From: Rhododendron vialii
Lineage: Eukaryota; Streptophyta; Magnoliopsida; Ericales; Ericaceae
DNA length: 64,000 bases
Direction: 5' to 3'
NCBI RefSeq assembly: GCF_030253575.1
Contig: NC_080559.1
Coordinates: 34,901,501-34,965,500, forward strand
Part shown: in pieces, positions 1 to 12,500 of the stretch
Layout: each line of letters begins with the position of its first letter
How positions within the stretch are numbered: the stretch's first letter is position 1
The notes under the pieces: generated by a model
Databases searched by the model: none
What the model saw: only the letters and a program-made list of their open reading frames with translations
What the model was told of the DNA's origin: nothing
Made by a program: the position numbers and the translations under genes

Positions 1-254
1 ACACAACTGTTAGTCTAGGTTTCTTAACCAGTCTAATGGTAACTTGATACGCTCACATCATCCCTTTAAAAAGTTAGAAAGACAATATTTCGAACTAGTA
101 AAATTTACAAAATGGCATGGTTATAGACATAGTTCAGCAATAGCAGAAACTTCTCCAATTCTTAGTATACAGGAGGAATTTACAAACATAGAAAGAAGTT
201 CCTTTCACCTTATTTGCATTGCTGAATGGAGTGCTGTTTGGTGAATATCATGCT
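1..254. other. 3' flank of MPS1/PRD2, no separate gene
   Basis: This stretch lies downstream of the MPS1 stop codon (minus strand). I see no coding signal; it is probably 3' UTR and intergenic DNA. The only open frame (44-244, +) has no family resemblance. Confidence 0.5.
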
Positions 255-3200
255 TCAGCGCAACAGGTTAGCAAGAATATCCAGGTTGAGCGTGTGGACT
301 AACGAAATCTGTCCCCATTTTTTCCCCAAATCACCAATCACTCGATCCATGTATAGCACATAAAGCCCATTCCGGCTTTCCAAGAGCTCTAATGCCTTCT
401 TTGCATGAAGAACGGATGTCACTCCTTCTTCGAAAAGCCCTGTTGTTCACACATACATAAGAATCTTGGTCTAAACAAAAACAGGTTTGAATGGTAATCT
501 AGTAAAATTCTTTTCCACCAGCATAATATTAACAACAATTCCAGTTCATTTTCCATGCTTCTTGGTGTTATACGAGCCGATGATTAACAATGAAGTGAGT
601 TTAAGGAAATTACAAACCGATTTCAAGAACAACATTAGGAAAATTAAAATGACACAAGTGCAAGCTTACTTGTGTCGAAAACTTCACTGCTTGACCAAGT
701 CAGTAAGTAATCTGATACCAGAAACTCAATAAGCTGGATCCTGCCATCCACACAAGAAATGTGGCAATTTATAGCAGATGTCACCAAAGGTTCCTTATAT
801 GATTTAAGTGCTAAAATGAAGAATCCAGGATAAGCAAATTTTAATTTACAGGAATCAGGTATTAGTTTTTAAACAAGGCCATATATCCTCAAGACATCAA
901 ATGATAAGAGGCTTGGGGATCCATTAACTATTTGACTCCAATGAACCCACACATTGCGGCAAAAGGAAGAATGGATCAGTTTTACGAGATGACAAGAGGA
1001 TTCAACATAGGAGGAAGTAGACTCGTCAATTGAAGTAGGTATGAAAGAACAGTAGAAGGGAAGCCAGTACCCTGGTCTGAATTGAAATCAGAGGAAAAAG
1101 ACAAGGAGTATCATCCTGAGATGGTTTGAGAAATGCCGGTTTTTGTTTAAATTGCAACACAAAAGTGTGTTATATGGAACAAATGACATAACAAATTATT
1201 TTACAGAACTGCGTGAGAATTAGATTAATGTATGAAATAGAAGTGCTGGAAAAAATCAGTGGAAAGGCCTTCAGTTCACCACATAGGTCAGCAGTAAAGA
1301 AAGACCAAGCACCAAAAACTAAGCAAGGGCAAGAAAACAAACTTACAAGTCATGTGACTGATGTTCAAGAAGGTAGTATGATAGTATCATATATGATCAC
1401 ATTCAAGTGGAAGATAACCGAAACATTACTGTAGTAGACTTACATCATATACATACAATCATGCATGTTGGGAAAAGCATCATCAAATGGATCTATGAAG
1501 AGTAAGCTTTCTCCCAGAACTGCAATTCTTTGAGAAACAGAAAGTATCACTCGCTGTCCAACATAACACTCACTCCCAAGGTTACGAATCAAATGCTGAA
1601 TGCGGAACTGGACATCAGCGTCCAAGTGATGCAATTCTGAAAGACATATGCAAAATGAAAATCCAAGATGAGTATTTAAAAGACCATTGAAGAGTATGAA
1701 GAAGGGTTGTCTGACAGTGTATCTGAGATTAAAATAGGGCAACAACGTCGAACAATATGACATTAAGTTGTTGCTGGCATCATAAAAAGAAAAATGTTCC
1801 ATGTATAGCCATATAGGAAAGAATGGCTTCCTATTAACCGAAATTTGAAGACACTTTCGCAGAAGAGTCCTGTCGGAAGAGAGTGCTGGTTCTACTTTTC
1901 TCGTCATTGTATCATTACTCAAGCAAATTTACAAGGTCTTTTTAGGATCATACCTATGAGTATGTGCACGTGTTGTAAGTTCATAACAGAGATAATACAC
2001 AAAGGCCTGCTCATCTCTGATATAAGGTGCTTTCATTGCATGCCAATTTTTTGGTTTGCTCACCATCTGCTTTTGACGCAGTGCACATTCTTCTTACCAG
2101 ACGAACAATTAAGCTGCAGACAATTCCTTCAAGAAGTTCTGTGTTCTTTCCAGTTGACAATCTGTTCTTGAAGGCAGCTTCATAAAGAAGAAACCAACAC
2201 AAAAAGTTTTAATGGCAACAACAAAAGAAAGCAAGAACAGTTTACATCTTAACATACTAGCATGCAGGAGAGATGATTTTTATTGCAGCACTATAAAAGT
2301 ATGAAGGGGAAAAAAACTCAAAAATAAACTGCAAACTGCAAAAAGAAGAAAAGGTGGATGCGGGTGGCTTCTCACTCCTGAGTCCTGATGAACTCAAACG
2401 ATGCGGGTGGCATCTCACTCCTGAGTCCTGATGAACTCAAACCATGGTATCTTTTCATAATTTTGGCCATTAGTCTTTCTCCAACAATTTTGCATCAATA
2501 TATTTTCTACTAGTTTTTGGTTTTTGTTCTTGTAGGCTGTTCAAGTCGAACAAATCACACCTCCGGCTTCTCTTTGTAATGCATAACCAAACCTCATGTA
2601 AGTTTGTACTTCTAATATCCTCAACAAATGCTGCCTCTCACTACTTTCCACTGCTTCTCGAGATGATATTAGCCATCCTCGTTTGAGATATAACCACCTT
2701 CTAAAACATACTTTTGAACTAATGACTACCAAGCATTTCATTATTGGTTGTAGACATTAGTAAGCATAGCATTCATGGAATGAGTGCAAAGTCAAACTGA
2801 CAAACACATGTATGACACTTAAAATCTGGCAGACACCAGTTACAAGTAGCCATCCGTGGTTCAACATCATCAGTATCAATATATGGACTTGCAGTATCCA
2901 AGGGAGATATGTGAAATCTAAGCACGTACTTTTTCTCGTCCATTAAAAATCTTTGTCTAACTGCAGTTTCCATGTCCATGTCAAACATATTGCATTCACA
3001 GATTCTCGTCTCCCAGCATGCCTTTAGTATGACACAGTGACGTATAGATGTATATGAACATATAGATTGCGTTATCTGGAAACAGACTGGGATTCCAATG
3101 TCTATATGGCAACAGACATCTTGAAGGACATGAAAAATCACATATTATGAGTCAATACCTAGAATGAAGTCCACAGCTTGGTGTGACCAGTTCAAAAACT

Positions 3201-4628
3201 TTGTCTCCTCAACCTGCGATATAAATTTGAAAACAAAATATCAACAAGACACAAACACACACGACACAGCCGTACAAAGGGTAAGATGATCAAAGGAAAG
3301 TATATAAAGCCAAGAAGTAACGCACCTTGACAGGTTTAACCGTATCACAAAGCTCCACGAGAAAATCAACTGAGGCCCTAAGCTGTTCAATTTCATCTTC
3401 ACCGCTACAATCTGCAATAAAACACATCAAACATAGATTGCAAATCTAATTTGCAACGAAAATGCGGTACTACTTTACAAAAAGCTGAGGGAACCTAATC
3501 ACAAGAAGAAACACAAAGGAGGAGCTTGCTGTTTCTTAAGTTCATTCTCTTGTGTATTAGCCTGTGAGACTATTCAGTATTCTCATAGCCACATGTGTCA
3601 CTTTATAAATACGTTCTGTATTTTCTACTATATCCCTAAATGTATCTATTAAAGCATAAGAATATTCTTCTTTGTCGTAATAAAACCACCACCACGGTGA
3701 TCGTGAACCTAACTCACATTAGTGAACCACGTAATCTGGTGTTCTTTTGTGTTTGCAATTACATTCTTTTATTTTCTACGTCTTTATCCCCTAGATCTTA
3801 CCATAAAATAGTACCACACTCACAGCACACAATTTTATTTGACATTAAACACTAGCAAAATCAAGATAAACTCAAAAGAGACTGCTATTATAACTTGGCT
3901 ACTTGGTCGGTATAGTAGTCTACTCACCAGAAAAACGATGTGCGTGTTTTGAGCTCTCTCTTTTCCTTCTTCTTTCATTCAACCGCACTGTTAAATCAGA
4001 AAGCAATAATTTCAAATACAAAACATGAAAAAAGCATGAAGAGGTTAACGATGGACGATGATGAAAATTACAAAATAAGACTGTCACGTGACCTTGTCGG
4101 AGAAATCTACTGCGCAAAACGTCACTGAACCTCCCATCAGAGTCATTGCTGAACCGATTAGGGCTCAATGTCCCCAAATTATCGAAGAAGTAGCATTTGC
4201 AATTCGCAGTTTGGCCGAACAAGTCGCACTGTGAATTATCTGAAAAATTGAAAAACAACACAAACCTCAATCACAGACAAACGCACGCAATACGTAAGGA
4301 AATAGAGTTTAAGTTACCTTCAGCTTGCTTGAGATCTTCTCTGAGCCTAAGAAGCTCTTGCTTTCGCTCCTTCGCCTGAAATCCACAACGAAGTCGACCA
4401 AATAGCGATGTTTCAGGTGATCTTTAGTGGAAACGTAACTGTGAGTATACATATGAGAGAGGAGAGAGAGACCTTTCGCTTCCATTTGAGAGCGTTGGAT
4501 TCAGAAGTCGATGGATGTTGTTGATGAGGAGGCGGCTTTTGGAGTAGCTTTGATCGAACAAGTGCCATTGCTATTGCGAGCCTCAGGGACGTATCCGAAT
4601 CAGTCTTCGTTTGCTCCTGCTCTGTTGA

Positions 4629-4631
<3 letters not shown>
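255..4631 (-). CDS. MPS1: MULTIPOLAR SPINDLE 1 / PRD2-like meiotic protein, 10 exons
   Basis: In Arabidopsis, MPS1/PRD2 acts in the nucleus of meiocytes and is needed for meiotic double-strand-break formation and bipolar spindles. Exons on the minus strand are 4473-4631, 4318-4375, 4093-4239, 3928-3987, 3326-3411, 3159-3213, 2064-2177, 1444-1636, 670-740 and 255-439. All have GT/AG ends, all phases close, and they sum to 1128 nt (375 aa plus TGA), the usual family length. The start MSTEQEQ was chosen because the frame after it begins the conserved N-terminus (LRLAIAMALVRSKLLQK). Recognisable blocks follow: LKWKRKAKERKQELLRLRED, CKCYFFDNLG, RFLRQVRLNERRRK, EQLRASVDFLVELCDT, FLNWSHQAVDFIL, IQHLIRNLGSE, VGQRVILSVSQRIAVLGESL and IQLIEFLVSDYLL. 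The basic, charged N-terminal part suggests a coiled coil. The introns hold only small repeats. The eIFiso4G gene lies upstream on the same strand. The identification is from memory of the family; the exon structure is read directly. Confidence 0.92.
2357..2442. repeat. 43-bp tandem duplication in MPS1 intron 6
   Basis: Two adjacent copies (2357-2399 and 2400-2442) of a unit starting GATGCGGGTGGC and ending GATGAACTCAAAC differ at about one position. The repeat lies in the intron between the exons at 3159-3213 and 2064-2177, so it does not touch the coding sequence. Confidence 0.9.

Positions 4632-4662
<31 letters not shown>
4632..4662 (-). repeat. (GA)n microsatellite in the MPS1 5' leader
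   Basis: An uninterrupted CT run on the plus strand (GA on the sense strand) directly abuts the MPS1 start codon at 4631. GA-rich leaders are common in plants and are bound by GAGA-binding (BBR/BPC) proteins; any role here is inference. Confidence 0.85.
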
Positions 4663-4666
<4 letters not shown>

Positions 4667-4775
4667 CGCGGGAGTTCCGAACCTTGCTCAATTTGGAAGA
4701 ACGGTTGTAGACTCTTTTTTTTTCCCCAATCAATAGCGGTTGTAGACTTCGTCCCAAAGTATCTGTAACTAGAGC

Positions 4776-5226
4776 TGGCCAACAGACACGAGACACGACA
4801 ACACGACACGAACCGGACACGAAGTTAGCGGGTTAGGGTTGAACATTTCTGACACGAAACACGAAAATAACACGACTCGAGAACACGAATTCTAAATGGG
4901 TCGGGTTAGGGTTGAACACGTGAGACACGAAATTGACACGACCAACACGGTTACGAATCTGTGTCACCCATTTTCACGAACATATATACATAATATATGG
5001 TATATCTGCAATTCTATATAGAGTTAGACAACAGACACGATAACACGACACGAACCGGACATGAAGTTAACGGGTTAGGGTTGAGCATTTCTGACACGAA
5101 ACACGAAAATGACACGACTCGAGAAACACGAATTTTAAATGGGTCGGGTTAGGGTTGAGTGATTTGTGACACGAACCCGACTGACACGACACGAACACGA
5201 TCCGACACGACCTGTTACCCAGGTCT
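4776..5226. repeat. Low-complexity ACACGACACGAAC repeat, two long units
   Basis: Two related units (about 4780-4980 and 5025-5226) are built from ACACGA-type short words. Each contains the telomere-like string GGGTTAGGGTTG twice. The units share the same order of words: CCGGACACGAAGTTA or CCGGACATGAAGTTA, then GGGTTAGGGTTGA, TTTCTGACACGAAACACG and ACACGACTCGAGAA. The region starts right upstream of the MPS1 leader. It resembles a dispersed low-complexity plant repeat rather than a gene. Confidence 0.75.
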
Positions 5227-5339
5227 ATCTGTAATGATATCCGTTTGGTAAGTACCACTGGGTTTTTACTTTTTATCAATACAATCTTTTCATTTTAAAA
5301 AAATATATTTAATGAGCCAAATGGAACAGGCCGAGCAAG

Positions 5340-5571
5340 GAGAAATTTTTGGGTGCCGAGGGGTATCATACATGTGGTACTCCGCATGCGATCTCAGCCG
5401 TCCAAACGTGTTTTGAACTGTCTAGATTTTAGAAATAAAAAAAGAGGAGAGAGAGTGGTTGGGTGAGGGGAGAAAGAGGGTAGAAATTTGGGCCGTCAAA
5501 AACATGTTTAGACGGCTAGAATGCGCACAGAATACCGCCACGTGATACCTGCTCGGCACCCAAAATTTCTC
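5340..5571. mobile_element. MITE with about 35-bp inverted ends
   Basis: The left end GAGAAATTTTTGGGTGCCGA is mirrored by the right end GCTCGGCACCCAAAATTTCT, and the similarity continues inward (GGTATCA...GTGG against its complement). The 232-bp element has no coding capacity. The flanks carry AGCAAG on the left and AGCAAG after a short spacer on the right, which may be a degraded target duplication. It sits between MPS1 and the 3' end of eIFiso4G. Confidence 0.8.
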
Positions 5572-6558
5572 GCCCTAGCAAGTGATTTATGAAGCTTGTG
5601 GTTTGAAACTTAAAAAGTTTTAACAGTATGTTCGATCTCAAACGAACTTTAGTTTATACATTATAAGCCGAACAAGCAAGTATTAATTTGTACGAGCTTG
5701 GTTTGAAACGTGAGTTTAAAGTTCAAACTTGATTTGTTAATGTAACAAACTGATCTTAAACAAACCAACATAAGCTGAGGTCAATATAAATAGATATATC
5801 TCAAAATATCCATTTTTCTTCTTATTCCTTGACGGATCCAAGACCTCAAAAGTATAGACAGCACTCCCTCGCTAAATCATTCCCTTAAATCAAACATTAC
5901 ACTCAGTGCCAGCAATGTTCATAAAAGCCACCTTCAAACACAAATCATGGGGAAAAAAGATATCTCGGGCAACCGACAACGTCTACAGCAACAATCAAAC
6001 AAAAGCCACCTTCAAACACAAATCCGGTATCAAACAGAAGCTCATCAAAGCCGAAGGTCGGAAAATGAGTAAATAATCTAAAAGCCACCAAAAAATGAAG
6101 TACACAAGTCTGATACTGTATCTCGCTTTTAAAAGATCCACAATGGTAAAGAGCAATGTCATTTAAGAAGTAACCAGCTAAACAAAAACCATAATAACTC
6201 AAATTCCACAAAACAAAAACAGAACAAAACTAATCAAATATAAAACAACAGGGTCCCAAAAAGGGCCATTCACCTCGAGCAATGGCGCACAATTGGCCAC
6301 ACTCAGAGAACAAAATCCAAGGCTTTTATGTTTTTTCCTCTCTCCCTATTGAACAGAGTCTATAACCTCGGGATAATATACAGCTCAAAAATAGAAATCA
6401 CCTGTTCCTCTAGCGGCTCCACCTTTTATCACATGTAATACAGTTTTGACTGTAAAGAACGGGCTTAAAATGGAAATGAAATTGCAAGAAAAATCAGAAA
6501 GAGAGCACCAAACGCTCCCTAAACGAGATTACAGAAGTCGTCGTATCAATGTGGTTAC
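5572..6558. other. Spacer and eIFiso4G 3' UTR
   Basis: There is no gene here. The part next to 6558 is the 3' untranslated region of eIFiso4G on the minus strand. A 22-bp word (AAAAGCCACCTTCAAACACA plus two bases) occurs near 5925 and again near 6002. The 5600-5800 part is AT-rich and carries degenerate GAGCTTGGTTTGAAC-type words also seen around 55.6 kb. Confidence 0.5.
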
Positions 6559-9500
6559 CTAGAATAGGCTCTCACATTCTTTGATTTCAGATGCCTGTGA
6601 AACCAACACCTTTTCCCCAGAAGGAACAGAAGTAACAATCCTCATTGCACCGGCAAATACTGCTTTCTGAATCATATCATCCTCCATCTTCTTCAAGACC
6701 TCCTTTACCACTTTGAATTCCAACCCACCAGCCAAAATGAGTCTCCCCATAATCTCACCAAAATTGCTAGGCGCCTTCGGCAAATCGATGCCTATATCAT
6801 CCAACATCGAACCATAGAGCAAACAACCAGTCCCTATATCCCTAGCCGAAAGGACCTTCTTTGCAAACAAGTACTCTAGAAGTTTCGCAACTGGTTCCAC
6901 AGAGGGACGACTTTTCTCAAGGGCAAGGGAAATGGATTCTTTGACAAACTCAGGGTGGTAAGCTGGGGAATTCAATTCCTGCACACACTGTAATGCTTCA
7001 TCCAATATCAGAACATTGAAGTATTCCTCCAGAAGAGAGATCGTCTGTTTTTGAAGAACTTCGGAGTTTGACCGTACAGAAGGGGGGATTATTTTCTCAG
7101 CAGCTGGTGGAGCAGCTCTGACAGGGCCAGTGACTTGAGATGTGGGATCCGCCACATAACCCAAGGTAGGAGGGCGGACAGGAGTGCCACTGCCTTGCAA
7201 CAGAGCACTAGTTCTAGTACCACCTATGAGGGCCCCACTACCCTGAGGAAGAAATTTTGAGTTCAAAGATGGCAATTTGCCAATTAAAGGAGGCTGACGG
7301 GCGGGCTGAATGGGTTGTATATTATCACCCCTCGGCATTGAACGAGGCCTTGGAACCTCCCAATTGTCGCTATCGATACCGGGCATCCCAGGCATTTTCC
7401 TAGCTCCAGGCATTCCGGGCATCATTCGATTGATAGGGAAGCCCCCAGGGCTGATAGGACTGATACTTCCCTGTCCACCAGGAACAGTTCCCCGGTTATT
7501 TCTCATACTTGCTGTAGCACCAGGTCGTAACCCAAGATTCTTTTCTGCCTCTGAATGGATTTCAGTGATGGTTTTGGCTTTAATCTGACAAAGTTGAAAA
7601 GAAGCAAGATGATTATGAATCTAATTAAATCAGCACGGTAGTTGTAGAACGAAAGGAAAAAATGACACGACTGGAATGTATTATTCTACATTAAGTTAGA
7701 GTCATGGTAAATGGAGAAATTTTATGTGGCATATATACATCTATACTGAGTTGTGGCTACAGGAGTGAGAAAATCAATTTTTATTGAACCAAACATAGGT
7801 CTCCAATAGCAGATGAAAGTAGATAAGCAAGAAACCAAGAAGTGAAAGCACTTTTCAAGAGAGGAACTGTTATATAATGCATTAGAGCATCCACGCTAGG
7901 CTCATTTCTGTTCTTGTAAAACTATAATAACAAGTAAAAAGGGAAGAAAAAGTGGTGCATCAATCTCGCTTGTTCATGGGTTAAAGAAATGAATGCTACA
8001 GTTGCTCGGTTCTTGTAGTGAGCAACTGTTCATAGGCTTAACCAATATTTTATTATACTTTAATGTGTTTGTCTTTCGTTTCCTCACATTGCTCTGGCCC
8101 CACTTCTTTCTCAAGCACGAAAAGTATACTAGATTATTGAAGTATAAATAAAATAATGGGTTTGATGTATAGAGTAGTACTTCTTCCGTTCCAAATTATT
8201 GGTCCTATACGAAAAGACGTGTAATTTTTAGATAAAAAAATACTTTTTTTTTGCCATTCGTTAAACTTAATCTACTCTATCTTAGGGAACTTGGAAAGGG
8301 GATGTGTGCTTACGAGAATCAAACTCTGCCCATGTGCATGGGACGATAAAGGAGACACCAATTATATACATAATTTTTATGGGATAAAAATAATAATTTC
8401 GTGCATAATTTTTAAATTTTTTGACACCCAATTAGATATCTCAATTATTTTTTAATTCAGTGTCAAGAAACTTGAAAAATTATGCACAAAAGTACTTTAT
8501 TTTTTGATCAAAAAATTGCACGTTCTTTCGTGTATGACCAACAATTAGCAACAGAGGGATTAAAAATATGACTAGGTACTAAAGCTGACTTTTTAAGTAG
8601 TAATTTTACTTAAATTTGTTGAGGCTGATATGGATGCTCTTAAAATATAGTCATTACAAAAATATAATCGTTACAAAATTATAGCCGCTATAGAGTATTA
8701 CATTTGAGAAACCATAAAAAAAATAACATTTGAGTAATATAGTAATAGATCCCATGTTAAAATAGAGAGTCTGATGCAGTATGCATTTAAAAAGTGACTA
8801 GATAAAGTAATAAAGTGGTCTTTTAAGGTGTAATTTGGTCTGAAATTTAAAGAGTCTGATACGGATGCTCTTAAACGATCCCAGCATAAAGGAGAAGGGG
8901 AAGAAATTAAGCAGTTGATAAAAACTTAGATATTATTACCTCTTCACGTCTTGGAACCCAATTATTCGAACGGAGATCAAGAACGTCGCGAACCATGAAC
9001 CTTAATCGTGGAGCCAGCTGGGGATTTGCTGACAATTCTTTCAATCTGCTGAAGTACGAATCGTTAATTCGCCTTGACTTGGGACTCTCATCAAGCTGTT
9101 TACCAATGGTGTTGAAGAAGTGACATATGGCCTCTACATTTTCCTCCTCAGGACAGATCTTACTATCAGTCCCTAAAAGCTCCTGCTTCCCATGAAGAGT
9201 AATGGTAAGAAGACAATTGTGGCAAGGAGAAAGGGAGATTTTTGAAAATAATTCATGGAATGAATGAGCTAAGAAGCACCGACACATATATCGGCCTCAG
9301 CCGTCCGTGGATGTGTTGGACACGCTCCAGACAATTGTGGTATGGAGAAAGGGAGAGTATTGAAAAGAATTCATGGAATGAATGAGCTAAGAACCTGAAC
9401 AATGTGATGAACAATCTTTTCAGGCACCATCTTCTGCTTCAAAAGCTCACCAATTAGACGGATATTTCCAAGAGTGCGGAGTTTGATCATTCTTTCTTTG

Positions 9501-12500
9501 TCTCTACGTTCCAACTCTTGATCAGGAGCAGTCATCTGCCTAGCTTCTGCCTTAAGTTGGTCAGAACCTTCAAATGCCTCCTGACAGTTATTCAGGAGGA
9601 CCCGCTTAAAAGTGATTGCTTTTCCGCCAGGTTCTTCAGATGGGAATGGAGGGAGCTTTTCGTTGAGATCTGAACACAGCTGGGCGTACATGGGACAAAA
9701 AGTTGGTTCCAGCACTGCCTTGTCAAAAATCAAGGAGATAACCCCCTGCATTGCAAGCAGAATCTGGATTAAACTTTACAATTACTCTGAAAGTAGAGTA
9801 ATGAATAAGATCATTTCCAATTCGGAGAAGTCTATTGGAAATAATTGGAACCTTCAGAATATCAGCCGTTGTGATCCCAGAATCAATTAGCTGACCCTTT
9901 AGGAGATCGAACTTCTCTGGAGTCAGCTTATTCAGTATCCTACATGGCAAACCACACACAGCAATAAGCAAGCGTAATTCAGTCCAGCAATTATTTTCAT
10001 GCAGAGCACATCATGCTAGTCCAGTCATCATATGGTTACAGAAAATGGTGAATGGATTGAAAACTAATGTAATCTGAACTTGAAATGGGTCTAACTCGAA
10101 TGTAATGATAAGTCAGAATCATGCAAGTGATAATGGATATCAAACACAGAGGTTTATGACTGGATATCATGTATCAGATTGCAGGAATATTATCACATTG
10201 TCCATCATAGGCACTAAACATAACAAAGGATTCATCATAACAGATTTTATAAGTGATTATACGTGTTCACATTCACCTAATTCAAGATAAAACTTTCGAA
10301 TTTTTTGGTAAATAGATAAGCTAATAAGGCGCGAACTTGAGTCTAACCATAGGGGAATACCACCCCTCCAGAATTCTATGATCCGGAAATGAGCTCTGCA
10401 TCTTTTAACAAATTAATGTGCAGAAAAAGATGTAAGGAAATAAAGCTTCTGACAATAAAATACCCTTTTATAGTCTTCAAGACACGATCCTTGTCAGAGA
10501 GTGTCCCCCTTCCAGCTGACCATGGCACTTCAGCTTTGATTAGAGCAGGAGCAGGCCCTCCCTGTTTAATTGCAGGCATGGCTTGGAATTAAATTATTCA
10601 CAGAACATAAAACAGAGAACGCCTCAAACATTAACTATTAGAGGTTCATGTGAGTGCACAACTTCGCATATACAGATCACATCACAGCATAGCTTTGTGT
10701 GAAACTGTGGAACTTCTGAAGGCCATAGAACAAATTTTCCAACTATCTCCTCATTTTGCAGATTTACATCAGAGGAGCTCTTTCCTTTCTCTCATTCAGT
10801 CATCGCTAGATTATGCAAGGGAAGTATACAAGAGCCCCACAAAATAAAACACGAGAGGATGTCCCTCCTCACTCCTTGGTCAAAAAACGAGAGAAGAAAA
10901 AAATAAGGAAGTTCATCCACAAGAGGGAAGTATACAAGAGCCCCTCCTCACTCCTTGGTTCCTACTCATTTTTTGCTTGCCCCACACTATGACAAAGAAA
11001 TAATCACCATCCTCCATGTTGTTACAAACTACTTTCTTGTCATGGCAAGTTACAAACTATGCCAAAAGCTGAATACTCTGAAACATGTGTGGAAGTAAGT
11101 TGTTTGTAAATTAATTATGGATTATGACGTGTGCTTGTCTCATAGTAATTTGCCACAACATGCAATGGGTACATCTTTCTTTGGTTGGCAACTTGGCATC
11201 CAATGTGATATATCAATGAATTAAAAACTCACAACTCCATGCACCTGATTTGACACCCATACAGCTATTCCAATTATAATTTCAAATAGAGATTGCAGCA
11301 CATCTAGATGACACAATTACATGCTACTCTCCAGAGAGTAACTAACTCCAAAGCTATTACCCGATTACTACCAAGCACCGTTCTCCATAAGATAGTCACT
11401 TTTCCATGAAACTTATTGGGACTGATAGTAGATTGACCTCCTTATTAGATTGAACACACTAAACACCATTTGGGTCCGAATTCCAAAGCCTACTAAGAAA
11501 GCATGCGTGAAATGTCAAGGAACCTTACGAAATGTTACCCTTATTACTTACAGTAGGGACACGAACGAAGAATGTGTTAAGCTCACCAATCGAAGGAGGT
11601 CACTTGCAATTAACAACAAAGCAAATCCTTCAATAGACAGTTTTAGAGACTAAATCTGGTTTCCAAAAGGTACGTGTAACAAGCAGAAATCAAAACCAAC
11701 AATTATCCAACAAAACTGAACTACCCCTTCGTTAGAAGAAATTTGTACCCTTGCAAACTGTGAATTGAGTTGGTCTTGGCGATTATGTTGAATTGGTTCC
11801 TGTTGTTTGGAGTCAAACCAGCTACCAGACTCTCTATTTTCTCGAGTAGCATCCCAGGATTTGTCCTCTCCAGATGTAGGGATTGGTGCTGACCGACCAC
11901 GCCAGTCACGATTGTCTGGCTCAGTATAACGAGTTGGAGGTTGAATTTGCGGCTACATGAACGAAAATTTTGTCACAATGAAGCTTGTATAAAGGACAGA
12001 AAACCAAAATTAAAAAAAAAAAAAAAGGACACCCAAAACATTCTTGTGGAGCAAAACTCTTCACCGACTCTCACATTTGACAAGCAAACACTCAACGAGG
12101 GTCCCAAGTGCTGCAGGAAATCGAATAAAAGAAGAGAATCCACAGCATGATAACTTACAGTGCTTTCAACATGACCCCAGTTTTGATCTTCACCAAAAAA
12201 TTCAGCTTCAACTTCTTGTTTGATTTTCAGTATAGCATCAGGGACATTACCTACCTATGAACAAAATTTAGCATCACCAGACAATAAGAGATTAAAAAAC
12301 TAAATGATAAGGATTTTGAGACATAAGATTATCCATAAAAACGTTAGCTATGAAAATAGACAAACATCTGTCTGCCAAGTTAAGTCATTTAACGTGGTTT
12401 AATTCACTAGCAAGATAGCTAGAAATCGAAAAAGAATAATTCCATATAAACTTGAAAAGGTGTTACTCGTGTCAATTACCTTTAATGGAAGGAGGTGCTT

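Noticed and set aside
1845..2171. 108-codon plus-strand frame
   Set aside because: It is antisense to MPS1 exons and intron; the minus-strand splice model accounts for the region.
4511..4768. Plus-strand frame through the CT microsatellite at the MPS1 start
   Set aside because: It is antisense to MPS1 exon 1 and its (GA)n leader; Leu/Ser runs come from the repeat.
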